Source of the DNA: Argopecten irradians
Taxonomy: Eukaryota > Mollusca > Bivalvia > Pectinida > Pectinidae
DNA: 64,000 nt
Direction of reading: 5' to 3'
NCBI RefSeq assembly: GCF_041381155.1
Contig: NC_091134.1
Location: 4,522,001 to 4,586,000, forward strand
Below the pieces are notes generated by a model. The model saw nothing but the letters and a program-made list of their open reading frames with translations, had not been told where the DNA came from and did not search any database. Of the stretch, positions 25,141 to 37,100 are shown piece after piece. The position numbers and the translations under genes were made by a program. Each line of letters begins with the position of its first letter. Position 1 is the first letter of the stretch.

Positions 25141-25775
25141 AAAAATCATTAAGAAACAAATGGATAATATCCCATAATTATAGTTTTGTAACACTATCCA
25201 CTAGTACTAGGAAGTGAACACCACATAGTACAAACTTTGCATGCAGTTGATAACAACAATTCCTTTTTATTTCCTACGTTACCTCAGTGTTATATAGCCA
25301 TTTCCTCAGTTTGAGAACAATTAAATTAACATTATCTACACGGACGGACAAAATGACTATAGAAAAATATGAATGTTTTGTAGTGACGTATTCTCCATGA
25401 TAAACATACAAGCACCTAAAATATTTAAATGAGGTATTTGTTACGCTGATAACAATACCAAATTTCAATTCAAATCACGGTAATTACGTAATTTTAATGG
25501 CGATAACATAATTCGAGAATCATGTTTGTGCAACAGCTATATATGTGAATGTACTAGGGTCGTTTTTCAAAAGACTATCCGTTGATAGTTTGCCAAGGTC
25601 ATTTATCAACGGTCATTTTTCAACAGACCTGCCGTTAAGAATTAACCCTAGGCACTGTCAATTTTCAACGGCATGTTCAATTTTCAATTGCATTCGGGGT
25701 CCGTTTTCAACGTTGAAAACTGACCCGAAGTCAACGGAGGTCCATTTTCAACGTTACACCGGCATACAAAACGAA

Positions 25776-28270
25776 AGTAACAGGACCGGGCCCACGATGG
25801 CGTCCCACGACACACGATGTACCTGACAGCAGCAGAGCTAGCGTTGTCTATGAAGAATGTTAATTAAATATCTTAATATTACCAGAATACAGACAAGCAC
25901 TATGAAGTTTCATTCGCTTGATCTTAATTCATGAAATGTGTTTTACTGATTAATACGTTTACTATCATAAAACGGCTACTTGGTCGAGATGACCCGTTAC
26001 GTGCTACGATGCTTTCAAGGTAAGCACTATGTCTAATCACAGGTGTTCGTTTCTAATATAAGTATAAGTATAATACTGGGTCAAGGTCTATAACTCGGCC
26101 GGCCATATAACACTACCCAATTTCAGAAAAAGTATGATTATTATCCAACCGTATATGATATAATAATAGAAATACTCTCAATCGACAGCCAAATAATTTA
26201 TCTTTTAATTTGGTATATGATACAATATATATCATGCCGTATAAATGTCACTAGGTATCCAGAAACATCGGAAAACAGCCAGATTTCAACTGGTCGGACA
26301 CTGTGGTGTCCTCCGATAAACACGCTAGGGCTCTAATGGGTAGTTCAAAAAACCACTGCATGTCAACACTTCAGCTTCATAGGAATTAAAGTTTGGTAAA
26401 AAAACAAACTTACCGGTATGTTAGTGTTTATCTATGTACCATCCATTTGCGCAATGCAGCCTTTTGAAATTTCCGATTGAAAAAATGTGTGTCTCTAGCC
26501 GTCATGTTGATATGTGTGTAGTACATTTGTTTTCTCGGCGTTGATTGGTCAATTAATTTTCGAGAGCCAATCAACGCATGTTTAAACATGTATGCATTAC
26601 GTTGTATCATATACCAATATAAAGATACCAATTATCTGGCTAGTCGATATGAAATAAAGCCAATTTGGGTGACAGATAAATTGGTAATAATTACTTTTTC
26701 TCATAATTTTTATTGTTAACTTCATTAATGTAACAATTTTTATATTTAAAGAAATGACATTATTTTCGAACCAACAATGTAAATACTTATACATTATTGT
26801 TTATTAGGCCCCGCGAACCAACACTGTGGTCTAATGTCCACCATCGCGAACGGCACAAAATAACTATGTAATTTGTCTACTGTAAAACCAGACATTTACA
26901 GAAAAAATGTAAAGTGATTTACTGTGATTTTTGGCAAATTTTTGTACAAATCTCCACAGGTCGGGATAAACCAGGTAGACGGAATGATTACCTACAAATT
27001 GATAATTGTTGTAACAAATATTTTAACATTACAAACTTTAAACACTGTTATGATGATTAATTGTCTCACTTCAGAATTGATGTAATATTACATTGGATTG
27101 TGAAATACAAAACATTTGTGGCATTATTTCAGGAATTGTGCCAAAAATGCTTACAAAGAAATTTACTGAATATTAATTGATTCAATAGTTTTACAATGCC
27201 CAATTTATATGATTTATTAAAAACTGCCAATTTACGGCGTTTAAATTTTGAAAAAATAAAAATGATAAAACCAAAGATAACAACATTTTAAAATGTTGAA
27301 AATATTTTCTTATTTTTTTTTATTTGATAAAAAAGGCAGAGATTTTTTTCAAAACTTTGTAATCTTTAAACGCACCCCCGGATAACAACTTTAATATATA
27401 ACCATTGCACCACGTTAAATATGGCGTGATTTATAGGGTTTGAGAAAAAATTACAATTTAATATGACATATTTTGTCAAATCTGTCAGAAATGATTTATC
27501 CTGCATTTACTAAAATATTTTTCGATATTTCATAATTATGAAATCCATCTTTTTCATAAGCAACCGCTTTACGTGTTATGGATAATTTAAATGTTAATAG
27601 CAATCACCATGAATTATGTAAGAAAAAACACAGGCTAGTTTTACAACACTTTATGAAGAACTTACTTGTATTTGCATGTACATATTATGCAAAAAAACAT
27701 TGTAATGTCAATTAGCGTATATCAATTGTCAGTTTACTTCATATGGTTACATACGTATTGATATTAAATGCTACAAGGATTATAATCACAAAAATTTAGT
27801 CGGAAAATTACGGATTTGTATTTAAGTATTGAAAGATTCCCCTTAATTTTACACAAAAAACTTCCTGTTAAAGGTTAACTAACATTTTTAATGAGCCTGT
27901 AAATTAATTTAATGGATTTAGGTTCGGCCGTTAAAGATCAATATGAATACAATTTGGGTGACAGATAAATTGAATATTTTCGTCTTGATTTTCATTTTAA
28001 TTTCATTAATGCCAACATTTTGAATTTAAAGTTTAATTATTTCGAATACAAATCCTATGTAATGATAGGCTACTATATAGCTTTGTTTATTGTTTACTGG
28101 CGGCCATGTTTGTTTACATGGTTTGTATTCCTACACAGAGACCTCATCACTGTAAATTGCAGACATACTACCATATACTACAATTTGGTATACTAGTGAT
28201 ATATAGGCGAATGCAACATGGAATGTAAATATATTAATAACGTAGTGCTTTATGACAAACAATTGCGGAT
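25776..28270. other. Non-coding AT-rich region with a 130-bp duplicated segment
   Basis: No exon recognised. One segment starting AATTTGGGTGACAGATAAAT occurs at about 26655-26790 and again, diverged, at about 27945-28070 in the same orientation, 1.29 kb apart. Confidence 0.5.
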
Positions 28271-28274
28271 ACCT

Positions 28275-29520
28275 CAAAGCGAATACGATAACGTGCACTT
28301 CCGTGAGGGTCCCAATTGGTAAAATTGTCCAGCAATGCAGATATAGAACAAATAATTACGAATATCGGAAGTATTGCGATTGTTACGATATTGATAGAAC
28401 GGTTGTGTTGTGCATGTGGGGCATCTGAATTGCAGTGGTACTAAGAAGCACGTTGGAGCCTTTCGGTATCTTTTCTTCACAATAAACACGACTTCAACAC
28501 AAAGGAGCAGGCAGTTTAATTAAGATGCAAGATGGCCGACAGTATCGGTCGCCCGACATATCTGTTCTCATGTAATGTAAAGAAAATGCCTATTTCTGAT
28601 CAATTTTTGACATCAGAATCCATTGATAAGGACTGTTAATTAGCCAACAAAACGCCCAAGGAAGTATGGAAACAGATTTTTCTTCGGATAGTGGAAATAG
28701 AAGCGGATTTCGGAATTACGATCATTCCGGCCAAGGTACTGTGAACTCTCCTCCCACCAATGAATTTAACACATTGGCACAGCCCCTCAGTCCTATGCCT
28801 AACCAGCATATTGAAAAACTTGATAGTAGAACTATTTCGATCTCCCTAAAGATGAACACATTTCAAAAATGTCGGAAAAAGTAGGACAAAATGAAAGTAT
28901 AATGACATGGTATCGCCATACATTGTTACAAAGAGCAGGGTCGATTCCGTCCTTACCGAAAGGAAGACGTGCCCTCAGAAAAACAACCAACAAAAGCACA
29001 ATTTCGTCCAAATATGCGAAAGACGGATATTTCAAAGCGAATACGATAACGGATTCTCTCTCGTGAGGTTTCCAATCGGTGAAATTGTCTAGCAATGCGG
29101 ATATGTAACAAAAATTACGAATAATTGATAATGCAATGCGCAAGTGTAGCGGAAAAAACGCTTGTTTTGCGAATACGATAACGGATGCTCTCCCGTAAGG
29201 GGTACAATCGGTGAAATGGCGAACATTGCGGATATGTAACAAACAATTACGAATGTTTAGCACATATATTGAGGTTTTTTTGAAAATAATTTTTTAACAA
29301 TATTTTAACAAAGACTACATTTGCCTATATTGAGGATACGAATCGGAAGTGTTGCGATTGTTGGGGGAACATTTTGGATATATTGAGAATGGATTTTGGC
29401 ATATACATTGCGGTCATAACACAAGCGCTCGGGCCTTTCGGTATCACTATACACATCAACACCAGCAGCAGCAGCATGTCAAAGGAGCAGAAGGAGTAGA
29501 GGTAGAATAATGCTGTTGAT
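28275..29520 (+). repeat. Duplicated block with three copies of an 85-bp unit
   Basis: A unit opening GCGAATACGATAACG and closing AACAAxxAATTACGAAT occurs at 28278-28360, 29035-29120 and 29165-29250. Flanking words GGAAGTxTTGCGATTGTT and GCCTTTCGGTATC also occur twice (28365 and 29342; 28455 and 29430), so a block of about 250 bp was duplicated and one unit doubled. A 72-residue open frame at 28666-28884 (METDFSSDSGNRSGF start) lies in the spacer and is unrecognised. Confidence 0.6.
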
Positions 29521-29954
29521 GCAAAATAGTAGGCCGTATCTCACAACGTATCTCTTCCATATACAGCCAAGACCCGGTCTGCTCCTGACTCAAATCAAAT
29601 CCGTCCAGAGTTGTCGCAAGATCACTCACTCCAACCGTTAAAGATATTGCTGTCGATGAGAATGAAATGAATGTCGTTTCTGATCCTGGTGATGCCACCG
29701 ATGGACCGGATACACTTCTTATTGGAAAGGAAAGGATGAAAAGTGCAAAGAGGACATGAACAGTAAGAAAGTCTTATAGAAAGAGAAAGGGTGGGAGCTG
29801 AAAGCCTCTTTTTAATATCTGCAAGTCAGATGCATGGTGGTTATACCTGATATGAGAAGCTTTCAGTATTTAAACAAGTAATACTGCTCATCAAGGTACT
29901 CTTTCACTATGAACTCACACACTTCTGATAACTTGCTGTGCGGCGTTATCTTGA

Positions 29955-30500
29955 GTCTCCAGGGTCATATGATTCACAATTTTTGTAAAGGACCTTAAGA
30001 CCTTTCCATCTATGAAGAGTATTTGATTCTACCAGTTCCAGAATTTCAGAAGGAGATTTTTAAGTTTTAACCTATTTGACCCCTTTTTGCCCCGCTCCTA
30101 AGGCCCTTGGGGGTCAGTCATGGAAAATGGAAAAAATTGTAAATAGGATTCAATGTTCATCTAATAGGGATAATTCTGACAACATTTGACTGATTTCCTA
30201 TTAAAATGTCCAAATAATTATCAAAACTGTCATCTGTGAGTGAAGAAGAAGATTTTTTTGAAATTTAAGTCAATTTTATCACTTTTGGCCCCTTCCACAG
30301 CCCCCTGGTGGTGGGGGTCATATAGTTTATAACTTTGGCTGGCCTTATGCTTTAGAAGGTTTCTGCAAAAATTCATTGAAATCACTTTAACGGTTTTGGA
30401 AAAGAAGTAAAAAATGAACATGTAAATATTTTACGGACGCACGACTCCTCATGACGACGGACAAAAGGTGATTTGAATAAGTGACCTGAAATACTTGATA
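29955..30500 (+). repeat. 5'-truncated copy of the GGCCC-head/hairpin-tail repeat family
   Basis: Closely related to 45520-46138 over its whole length (shared words CAGGGTCATATGATTCAC / TAGGGTCATATAATTCAC, GACCTTTCCATCTATGAAG, GGGATAATTCTGACAACA, CGACGGACAAAAGG). The ACAAGAGGCCC head is absent and the tail hairpin is eroded. Confidence 0.7.
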
Positions 30501-31690
30501 AGCTTTTATGTCTAGACACTCAACCGTGTTCACAAATTATACATAACTTTTATACAAATTAATCGACATCAGTATTTTAGGTAAACCGCAAGTGTGACCC
30601 CAGGAAACAAAAGGATGCGAACCACATGGGAACTTACAGCAATTCCTTCTTCTGTTGGAATGGACTTTACGGGATTCGGTCCTCGTATGGTCTTATGCAA
30701 CGATGAGGAACCAATTTCGTTTAAACTACTGATCACGTTACTCTGAAACTGTATGATAGTTAAGCTTAGGGGTTTAACGTGACGTCACCTAATTCGTTTC
30801 CGGGTTCACGTGTATGATAGTGCTAGATAGCTGGTTACATATATTATATTTCCATTTGCTCGGGACTGACACTATATAACCTTATACCAACCAAAGGGAA
30901 TTTATAAGATCATAATTCTTAACATTATTGTGTCATCGTTCTGAACGGCGTCATGACGTAATGACAATTCGCATTATTTGTGCGTACTTGTGTGCTACGG
31001 GAATGAAAAACCCCAATTGTATTATGTTATTCGCAACAATATTTGTAGTTTTGATTTAAAAATGTATAATATCATAAAGATATTGATTTAATTGTTCGAA
31101 TAGTACTGAGGTTTTTGTATTTATTTCCATAGACGTGTTTGTTTTACCGCGAATAACGTCGGGGGTACTTATGACGTCACAAGAAGAGTCTCCACGGAAG
31201 GGGAAGCGGGGACTTTGATTTGGTAATAGTGATTACGGTGTAAATTTCAGATTGGCTTAAAAATAACAGAAAACGGAAATATAAGCATTGAATTGACTTC
31301 TAACGCGCGTTATTCAATTTGTATGCAATCCTAGGGGAATTATAGGACCATATGTCCCCAAAGAAGGCAATTTAATACTTAGATAAACAGCTGAGCACCC
31401 CATCCTGTAATCCTATGTGGTTGCTAAGTCTGCTGGGAACGGAGTGGGGACAGGTATGATTATTCGTTCTAGGTTATAATAAATTAATCTACATGTATCA
31501 AGGTGTCAAATGATGCCCCTGAATCCTGCCACAATCTATAGAGAGCAACCAACTAAATTATTTTACAAAGATCACAGTGTTAAAGTTTGTTCAAGTTTTG
31601 TAATGTATTATTAAAACAAAGGAAAATTAGTTTGCTATTGCGTTCTATAATGAAAGTCTAGGTTCTCTAAAACACTATATAGAAAAAAAG
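30500..31690. other. Non-coding spacer
   Basis: No gene recognised. Two GACGTCA words (near 30781 and 31174) resemble CRE/ATF sites, but I see no associated transcript start. Confidence 0.4.
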
Positions 31691-33160
31691 TTTGGATCCT
31701 TCAGCTCAAACTTCGACCAGGGTAGATCAGTAGTATTACCAAGGGTTCTGTGGCCGCTGTTAGTCTATTGTGTACCAATGACAACTGTTGAGTCAATGAG
31801 AGAAAGGCTGGCAAGTAGATACCTCAGGAGATGGCTGTCCGTCCCACGAAGATTCAGCAGCATAGTACTTTACAACTCCGGAAGTAAGCTGCAACTTCCT
31901 CTCACATCATTGATGGAGGAATTCAAGGTGACAAAGGTCAGACAGTTACTCATGCTGAGGGACAGTCGGGATGCCAAGGTGAGAGAGGCAAGAGTAAACA
32001 TCAGGACAGGACGTAAATGGTCAGCAAAGAAGACTATCGAAGAGGCAGAATCACAACTTCAATATGGGCACATCTTTGGAACTTTAGCTTTGGGCAGACA
32101 AGAGCTTGGAGTGACAAAAGGGAAAAAAGAGGACACCAAACCAGAAGGAGAGGAGACATCTTGTTCAGAAGGAAGATCGTGCAATGGAAGAACAATCACG
32201 ATGGGTTAGAGCCACTGGTATGAGGAAACAAGGAAGTTGGCTGAACTGGGAAGGCGCCTGCCAAAAAAAATTTTCTTGGAATGCCATTTGGTGCATGGAA
32301 CCTCGGAGGCTGCAATTCCAACTACAATTCTACGACGTGTTGTCGACTCGATCTAACTTGGCAACGTGAGGAATAACAGACGACCCAGCTTGCAAATTCT
32401 GTGGAAGACTAGCTAACTTAGAACATATCCTTTCTTCTTGCTTGGTGGCAAAAGCGGATGGACGGTACAGCTGGCGTCACAAGGTTCTTTCTGCACTAAC
32501 GGTCACCTTGGAGAGCAGCAGAAAGAGACCAAAGGCGGCTTGAATTTATCAATTTCGTCAAGACCGGAGAACAGTGTGAAATGCAGTGTGGAAGACAGTG
32601 GAGTGCCAAGTACAGCAGAAGATTGGCAGAATGGCTGGATGACTTTTCCACTAGAAATAGCAGTAACCAATTAAAGGCCAGGCATAGTAATTTGGTCATT
32701 ATCGTCCAAACAGGCTGTGCTGGTGGAGCTGACAGTGACGTGGGAGGATCGTATCAACGACGCCTACGAGCGAAAACAGGCCAAGTACAAAGATTTGGTA
32801 TCAGACTGTCAACAATAGGGATGGAAAATGTGGTGTCTTCCTGTAGAGGTTGGTTGTCGTGGTTTCGTTGGACAGTCTATGTGGAGGGCCCTGTGGATCA
32901 TCGGCATCACTGGCATAGAGAGAAAAAGATTGATAGGTAGCTTTGCAGAGAGGCTGAGGTGACATCAATGTGGCAGTGAAAGAAGAGAGAGGAGCAGTGG
33001 AGAGGGCAACACCGGTAACATAAAGTTGTATATGAACATTAACTATCAGAACAACAGTGTTGCAATATACTAGCGGACAACTGAGTGGTTCTGGGCTGAG
33101 ACCTGACCACCCTAGTGGCAGTCGGCGCACCTCCGCAGGTTGTAGTGAACAGCGCCAAAA
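31690..33160 (+). mobile_element. 5'-truncated LINE: RT C-terminus, zinc knuckle and nuclease-like domain
   Basis: Plus-strand frames read, in order: LPRVLWPLLVYCVPMTTVE, RYLRRWLSVPRRFSSIVLY and RTGRKWSAKKTIEEAESQLQ (31740-32050); the finger CKFCGRLANLEHILSSC (about 32385-32435); then RPGIVIWSLSSKQAVLVEL and TVTWEDRINDAYERKQAKYK (about 32680-32790) and PVEVGCRGFVGQSMW (about 32840-32890). This matches the 3' part of LINE-like ORFs with a PD-(D/E)xK-type nuclease at the C-terminus. The family usually has PD where this copy has PG, so the catalytic Asp is lost. The frame is broken by several shifts and stops, and the polymerase core is absent. The precise clade is not certain. Confidence 0.7.
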
Positions 33161-33501
33161 CATCCAAGGAAGGAGGATTCACCTGATGACGGGACCGTAA
33201 CGCACATCAGTACCATCCAAGATGTATATAGGTAGTGAACACAAACAAAATAAGTATTCCAAATAATATATAATGCATTGATTGCTATGATAAATGAGGA
33301 AGGTGAACCATAAAGGACCTCTGAGCATCTTGTTTCTATCATGATGCTGTTTAAGAAACCAATTTCAAGCTACTTTAGGGTAAATACTTCAAAAGTTGTG
33401 AGCTGAGCTTGACACTGATATACTAACAACCACTACAGCGTGATTCAGTTTCGAAAGGGCAATAACTGCCAATAACAATGCAAGTTGTGGCTCAATAATG
33501 C

Positions 33502-33507
33502 TTTATT
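33502..33507 (-). terminator. Candidate polyadenylation signal of the centrin-like gene
   Basis: AATAAA on the minus strand about 640 bases past the stop codon. Other weaker candidates exist in this AT-rich DNA. Confidence 0.35.
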
Positions 33508-34143
33508 TACAAAATATGACTAGGTAAAAATGGAATGTAGATGTAGATGATATATATGTATATATGTTGTCACACACACTCGTTTTTACACACACTTGTA
33601 TTGTATCACAGTTTTAAACAGCTTAATTGATACATCAATTTAAATCCAATATAAATCTATTGCTATAAATACATTTATACAATGATTTTTATTGTACTTG
33701 ATGTTGTTTGAATATGAAATCAATACATGTGATTGCTTTTGAACAAAACCTCCAGTGTTTTTCATTGCAAAAGTTAAAAATTTCTAAAAAGGCACAAAAT
33801 TTGAAAAGGGGAATTAGACAAAAACTTGAACCTTTGTGAAACCAAGCAATCCCTGAAAAATCAAATTAAATCTACCATGTGTATGCAGCTACAATAACAC
33901 TGGTTTGGCAAAGGCAATTCCGTAATATCTTCAAATAAGATATAACATTTATATTGCAAATATTCTAAAAACTAGAATTCATTAAAATCATTAAAAGATA
34001 TACATGTATTGATTTACTAAATTGCCACAGAATAGCATGTTGATGGTGAATTCACTAATACACTGTATATCCTCTCATAATGAGCTGTCAATAATTTAAT
34101 GTCACTAGTTTTTAGGTACACAGAACTAATGTCAGACAGGCCA

Positions 34144-37100
34144 TTAGAATAAGTTTGTTTGAAGCATTATACGAATGAATTCTGATTGGTCGACTTTGCC
34201 ATCTCCATTTAGGTCGGCCTCCTCAATCATCTCCTCCAGTTCTTTCTGAGTGAACTTAATACCAGCATCCTCACATGCCAGCTTCAGTCCCTCCAGAGAT
34301 ATGGCTCCTGTCTTTTCTACAAAACGTACACATAATTGGTTATTTTAAATCTATAGCTGAAGTGACAAATGACCAATTCACTGACAATGAAGTATTTGTA
34401 TAGTATTATCACCATAATACATAGAAGGGGATCTGACACTACCCCAAGGGAAGTAATGTTCTATATCAAAATATCTCAATTTTCTACTTACTAAAAGAAA
34501 ACATAATATCTATAATGAGCACACTTACAATTAGGTTGTAATTAATCATTTTAATTTCCCATCAAAATTCATATAAGATGATTGTTATATGTGTATAACA
34601 AGTTGTATTTATAACGAAGGAATATTGTTGGTCCCAAAAGTTAGTTATAACAATGTTTTACTTTAATTAGTAAAAATAAGTAGTACAGTGTACCTGAAAA
34701 ACTTATTATTTTATCCTATCAAGGATTTATTCAGTCTAAAAAATCTGTCTATATAACAAGGTTGTTTTTTTTTTAATTATTTTAAGTGATTGCTTGCTTG
34801 AAGTTAAAGTGAAACAAGGACATAGTCATTCAGATCCCCCGCCAATGGAGATATCAAAGCTGAAGTAAGTTTGATTGTGGAGACTTATGTGTATGGAAAA
34901 AAAAACCCAGGAAAATGGAAGTTGAGCTAAAGAAAGATGGAGTATAATTCAAGTAGAGCGGGGCTGCAATTGTTGAATCAGGTATACAGCCTTGACATTT
35001 ATATTTGACTATATACACAAAGATGGGTGGAGTTTTGCAATTTAAAGTAACATTTACCATTTACCATGATATTTTCAGCAATGTTTCCATGGTAACGGAA
35101 AAAGTGCAAAAAAATAAAAAAAAAAATAAAAATAGCAAAAGGTACTACTAGACCATAAAAAGAATGTGTCTATGAAGTTTCGTGGAAATGTCTCTGATGG
35201 TTTTAGAGTTATGCTCCGGAAATGAACCTGCTACAAAAATATGATATTTTCAGCAATGTTTCTATGGTTACAGAAAAAAGCACAAAAAGTGGAAACCTAA
35301 AAATAGCAAGAGGCACTACTAGACCATATGAACAATGTGTCTATGAAGTTTCATGGAAATATCTCTGCTGGTTTTAGAGTTGTGCTCCGGAAACTATTCT
35401 TACACAAAAATCTGCCATTTTCAGCAATGTTTCCATGGTTATAGAAAAAAAGTACAAAAAGTGAAAACCTTAGAATAGCAAAAGGCACTACTAGACCATA
35501 AGACTAATGTGCCTATGGAGTTCCGTGCATATATCTCAACCGGTTTTCCCAGTTATGCTGCGGAACGAACCTGGTACAAAAACATGATATTTTCAGCAAT
35601 GGTTCCATGGTTACGGAAAAAAAAAGTGCAAAAAAATGAAAAACTAAAAATAGCAAAAGGCACTACTAGACCATAAGAACAATGTGTCTATGAAGTTTCA
35701 TAGAAATATCTCTGCTGGTTTTAGAGTTGTGCTCCAGAAACGATTCTTACACAAAAATCTGCCATTTTCAGCAATGTTTCCATGGTTACAGAAAAAAGTA
35801 CAAAAAGTAAAAACCTTAAAATAGCAAAAGGCACTACTAGACCATAAGACCAATGTGTCTATGAAGTTTCGTGGAAATATCTCTTCTGGTTTTAGAGTTA
35901 TGCTCCGGAAAACGAACCTGGTACAAAAATATGATATTTTCAGCAATGTTTCCATGGTTACGGAAAAAATGCAAAAAAAATGAAAACCTAAAAATAGCAA
36001 AAGGCACTACTAGACCATAAGACCAATGTGTGTATGTAGTTTTGTGGAAATATCTACTGGTTTTAGAGTTATGCTCCGGAAACCATTCGTACGGACGGAC
36101 GGACGGTCTATATTACAAGGTTGTTTTTTTGATTGTTTTAAGTGATTGCAACAAAATTGCTTGAAGTTAAAGTGAAATTAAAGCATGAAAAATTGTTTAG
36201 TACATTTCAAATATCCAGAATGTTGAAAGAATAAAAATGTGTGTTTCAATCATATTGAATAATTGTCAACAACTCATCCACTAAAAGAACATGACTATGT
36301 TTATGGTTGGTTTTAAGTACAAAAAGACATACCATAATCAAACATGTTGAAGCCTTTGAGTATTTCATCATACATGTCTCTGGCGTCACCCTGTCTATCA
36401 ATCACTGCCTCCAGAAACTCCGGGAAATCTATCATACTGAAAATACAAAACGGTCACCATAGTCACCCCAATCACATGGAAACCCATACAAAAGTAGCTG
36501 CAATTCTTCAGAGATAACAATACATCATGTGAGCAGATCAAAACTTTGTTTCCTATTTACTTTGATTATACGATTCACCAACCTATTTACTTTGATTATA
36601 CAATTCACCAACCTTTTGCCCTTTAGACTTGTATCTGCTATCATCTGTTTAGCCTCCTCCCTAGAACATTTAAATCCTAACGCCCTCATTGCACGTCGAA
36701 GTTCAGCTGATCCATGATAACTGTGGAGTATTACATGTACATTAGTATAGAGGGTAGTTTTACAAGTGATTGTGTTAGTTATAAATATTCAACCTGTGTG
36801 AACAACAAGAGGCCCAGAGGGCCTGTATAGCTAACCTGTTTGTTTTTTTGTTTTTTTTTGAGTAATTCTACAATTTAATAATTAGTGATTCAAAAATCAC
36901 AAAGACAAATTGACCCCACGATTTGTTTAATTTTGAATTCCAACCATATAATGATGCTATAGATACCATACGAATATGCTATCCAATAAAAAGTTTTAGA
37001 GAGGAAGTAATTAATCTTTTTGGCTCTGCACTTAGGGCCCCCGGGGGTCAGCCCCATCATTTGTACAATTTTGAATCCCCAACCTATAAGAATGCTACCA

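Larger units (their letters stand above)
21634..25763. mobile_element. 4.13-kb terminal-inverted-repeat element with 8-bp target duplication
   Basis: The left end GCCGGTGTAACGTTG (then CAAATGGACC) is the inverse of the right end, one mismatch in 25 bases. Flanks are ATACAAAA at 21626-21633 and ATACAAAA at 25764-25771, a perfect 8-bp direct repeat outside both termini. Inside each end, for about 150-220 bp, degenerate GTTGAAAAxTGACC words repeat in mirrored orientation, as subterminal transposase-binding repeats often do. The interior holds an ACAAC-rich array (21790-23180) and a 155-bp tandem array (23505-25035), and no recognisable transposase, so it is non-autonomous. Eight-base duplications occur in hAT, P, Merlin and other superfamilies; I cannot choose among them. 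Confidence 0.8.

Noticed and set aside
28666-28884. 72-residue plus-strand frame as a gene
   Set aside because: Composition is protein-like, but there is no recognisable domain, splice continuation or promoter, and it lies inside a locally duplicated repeat block; left as a note only.
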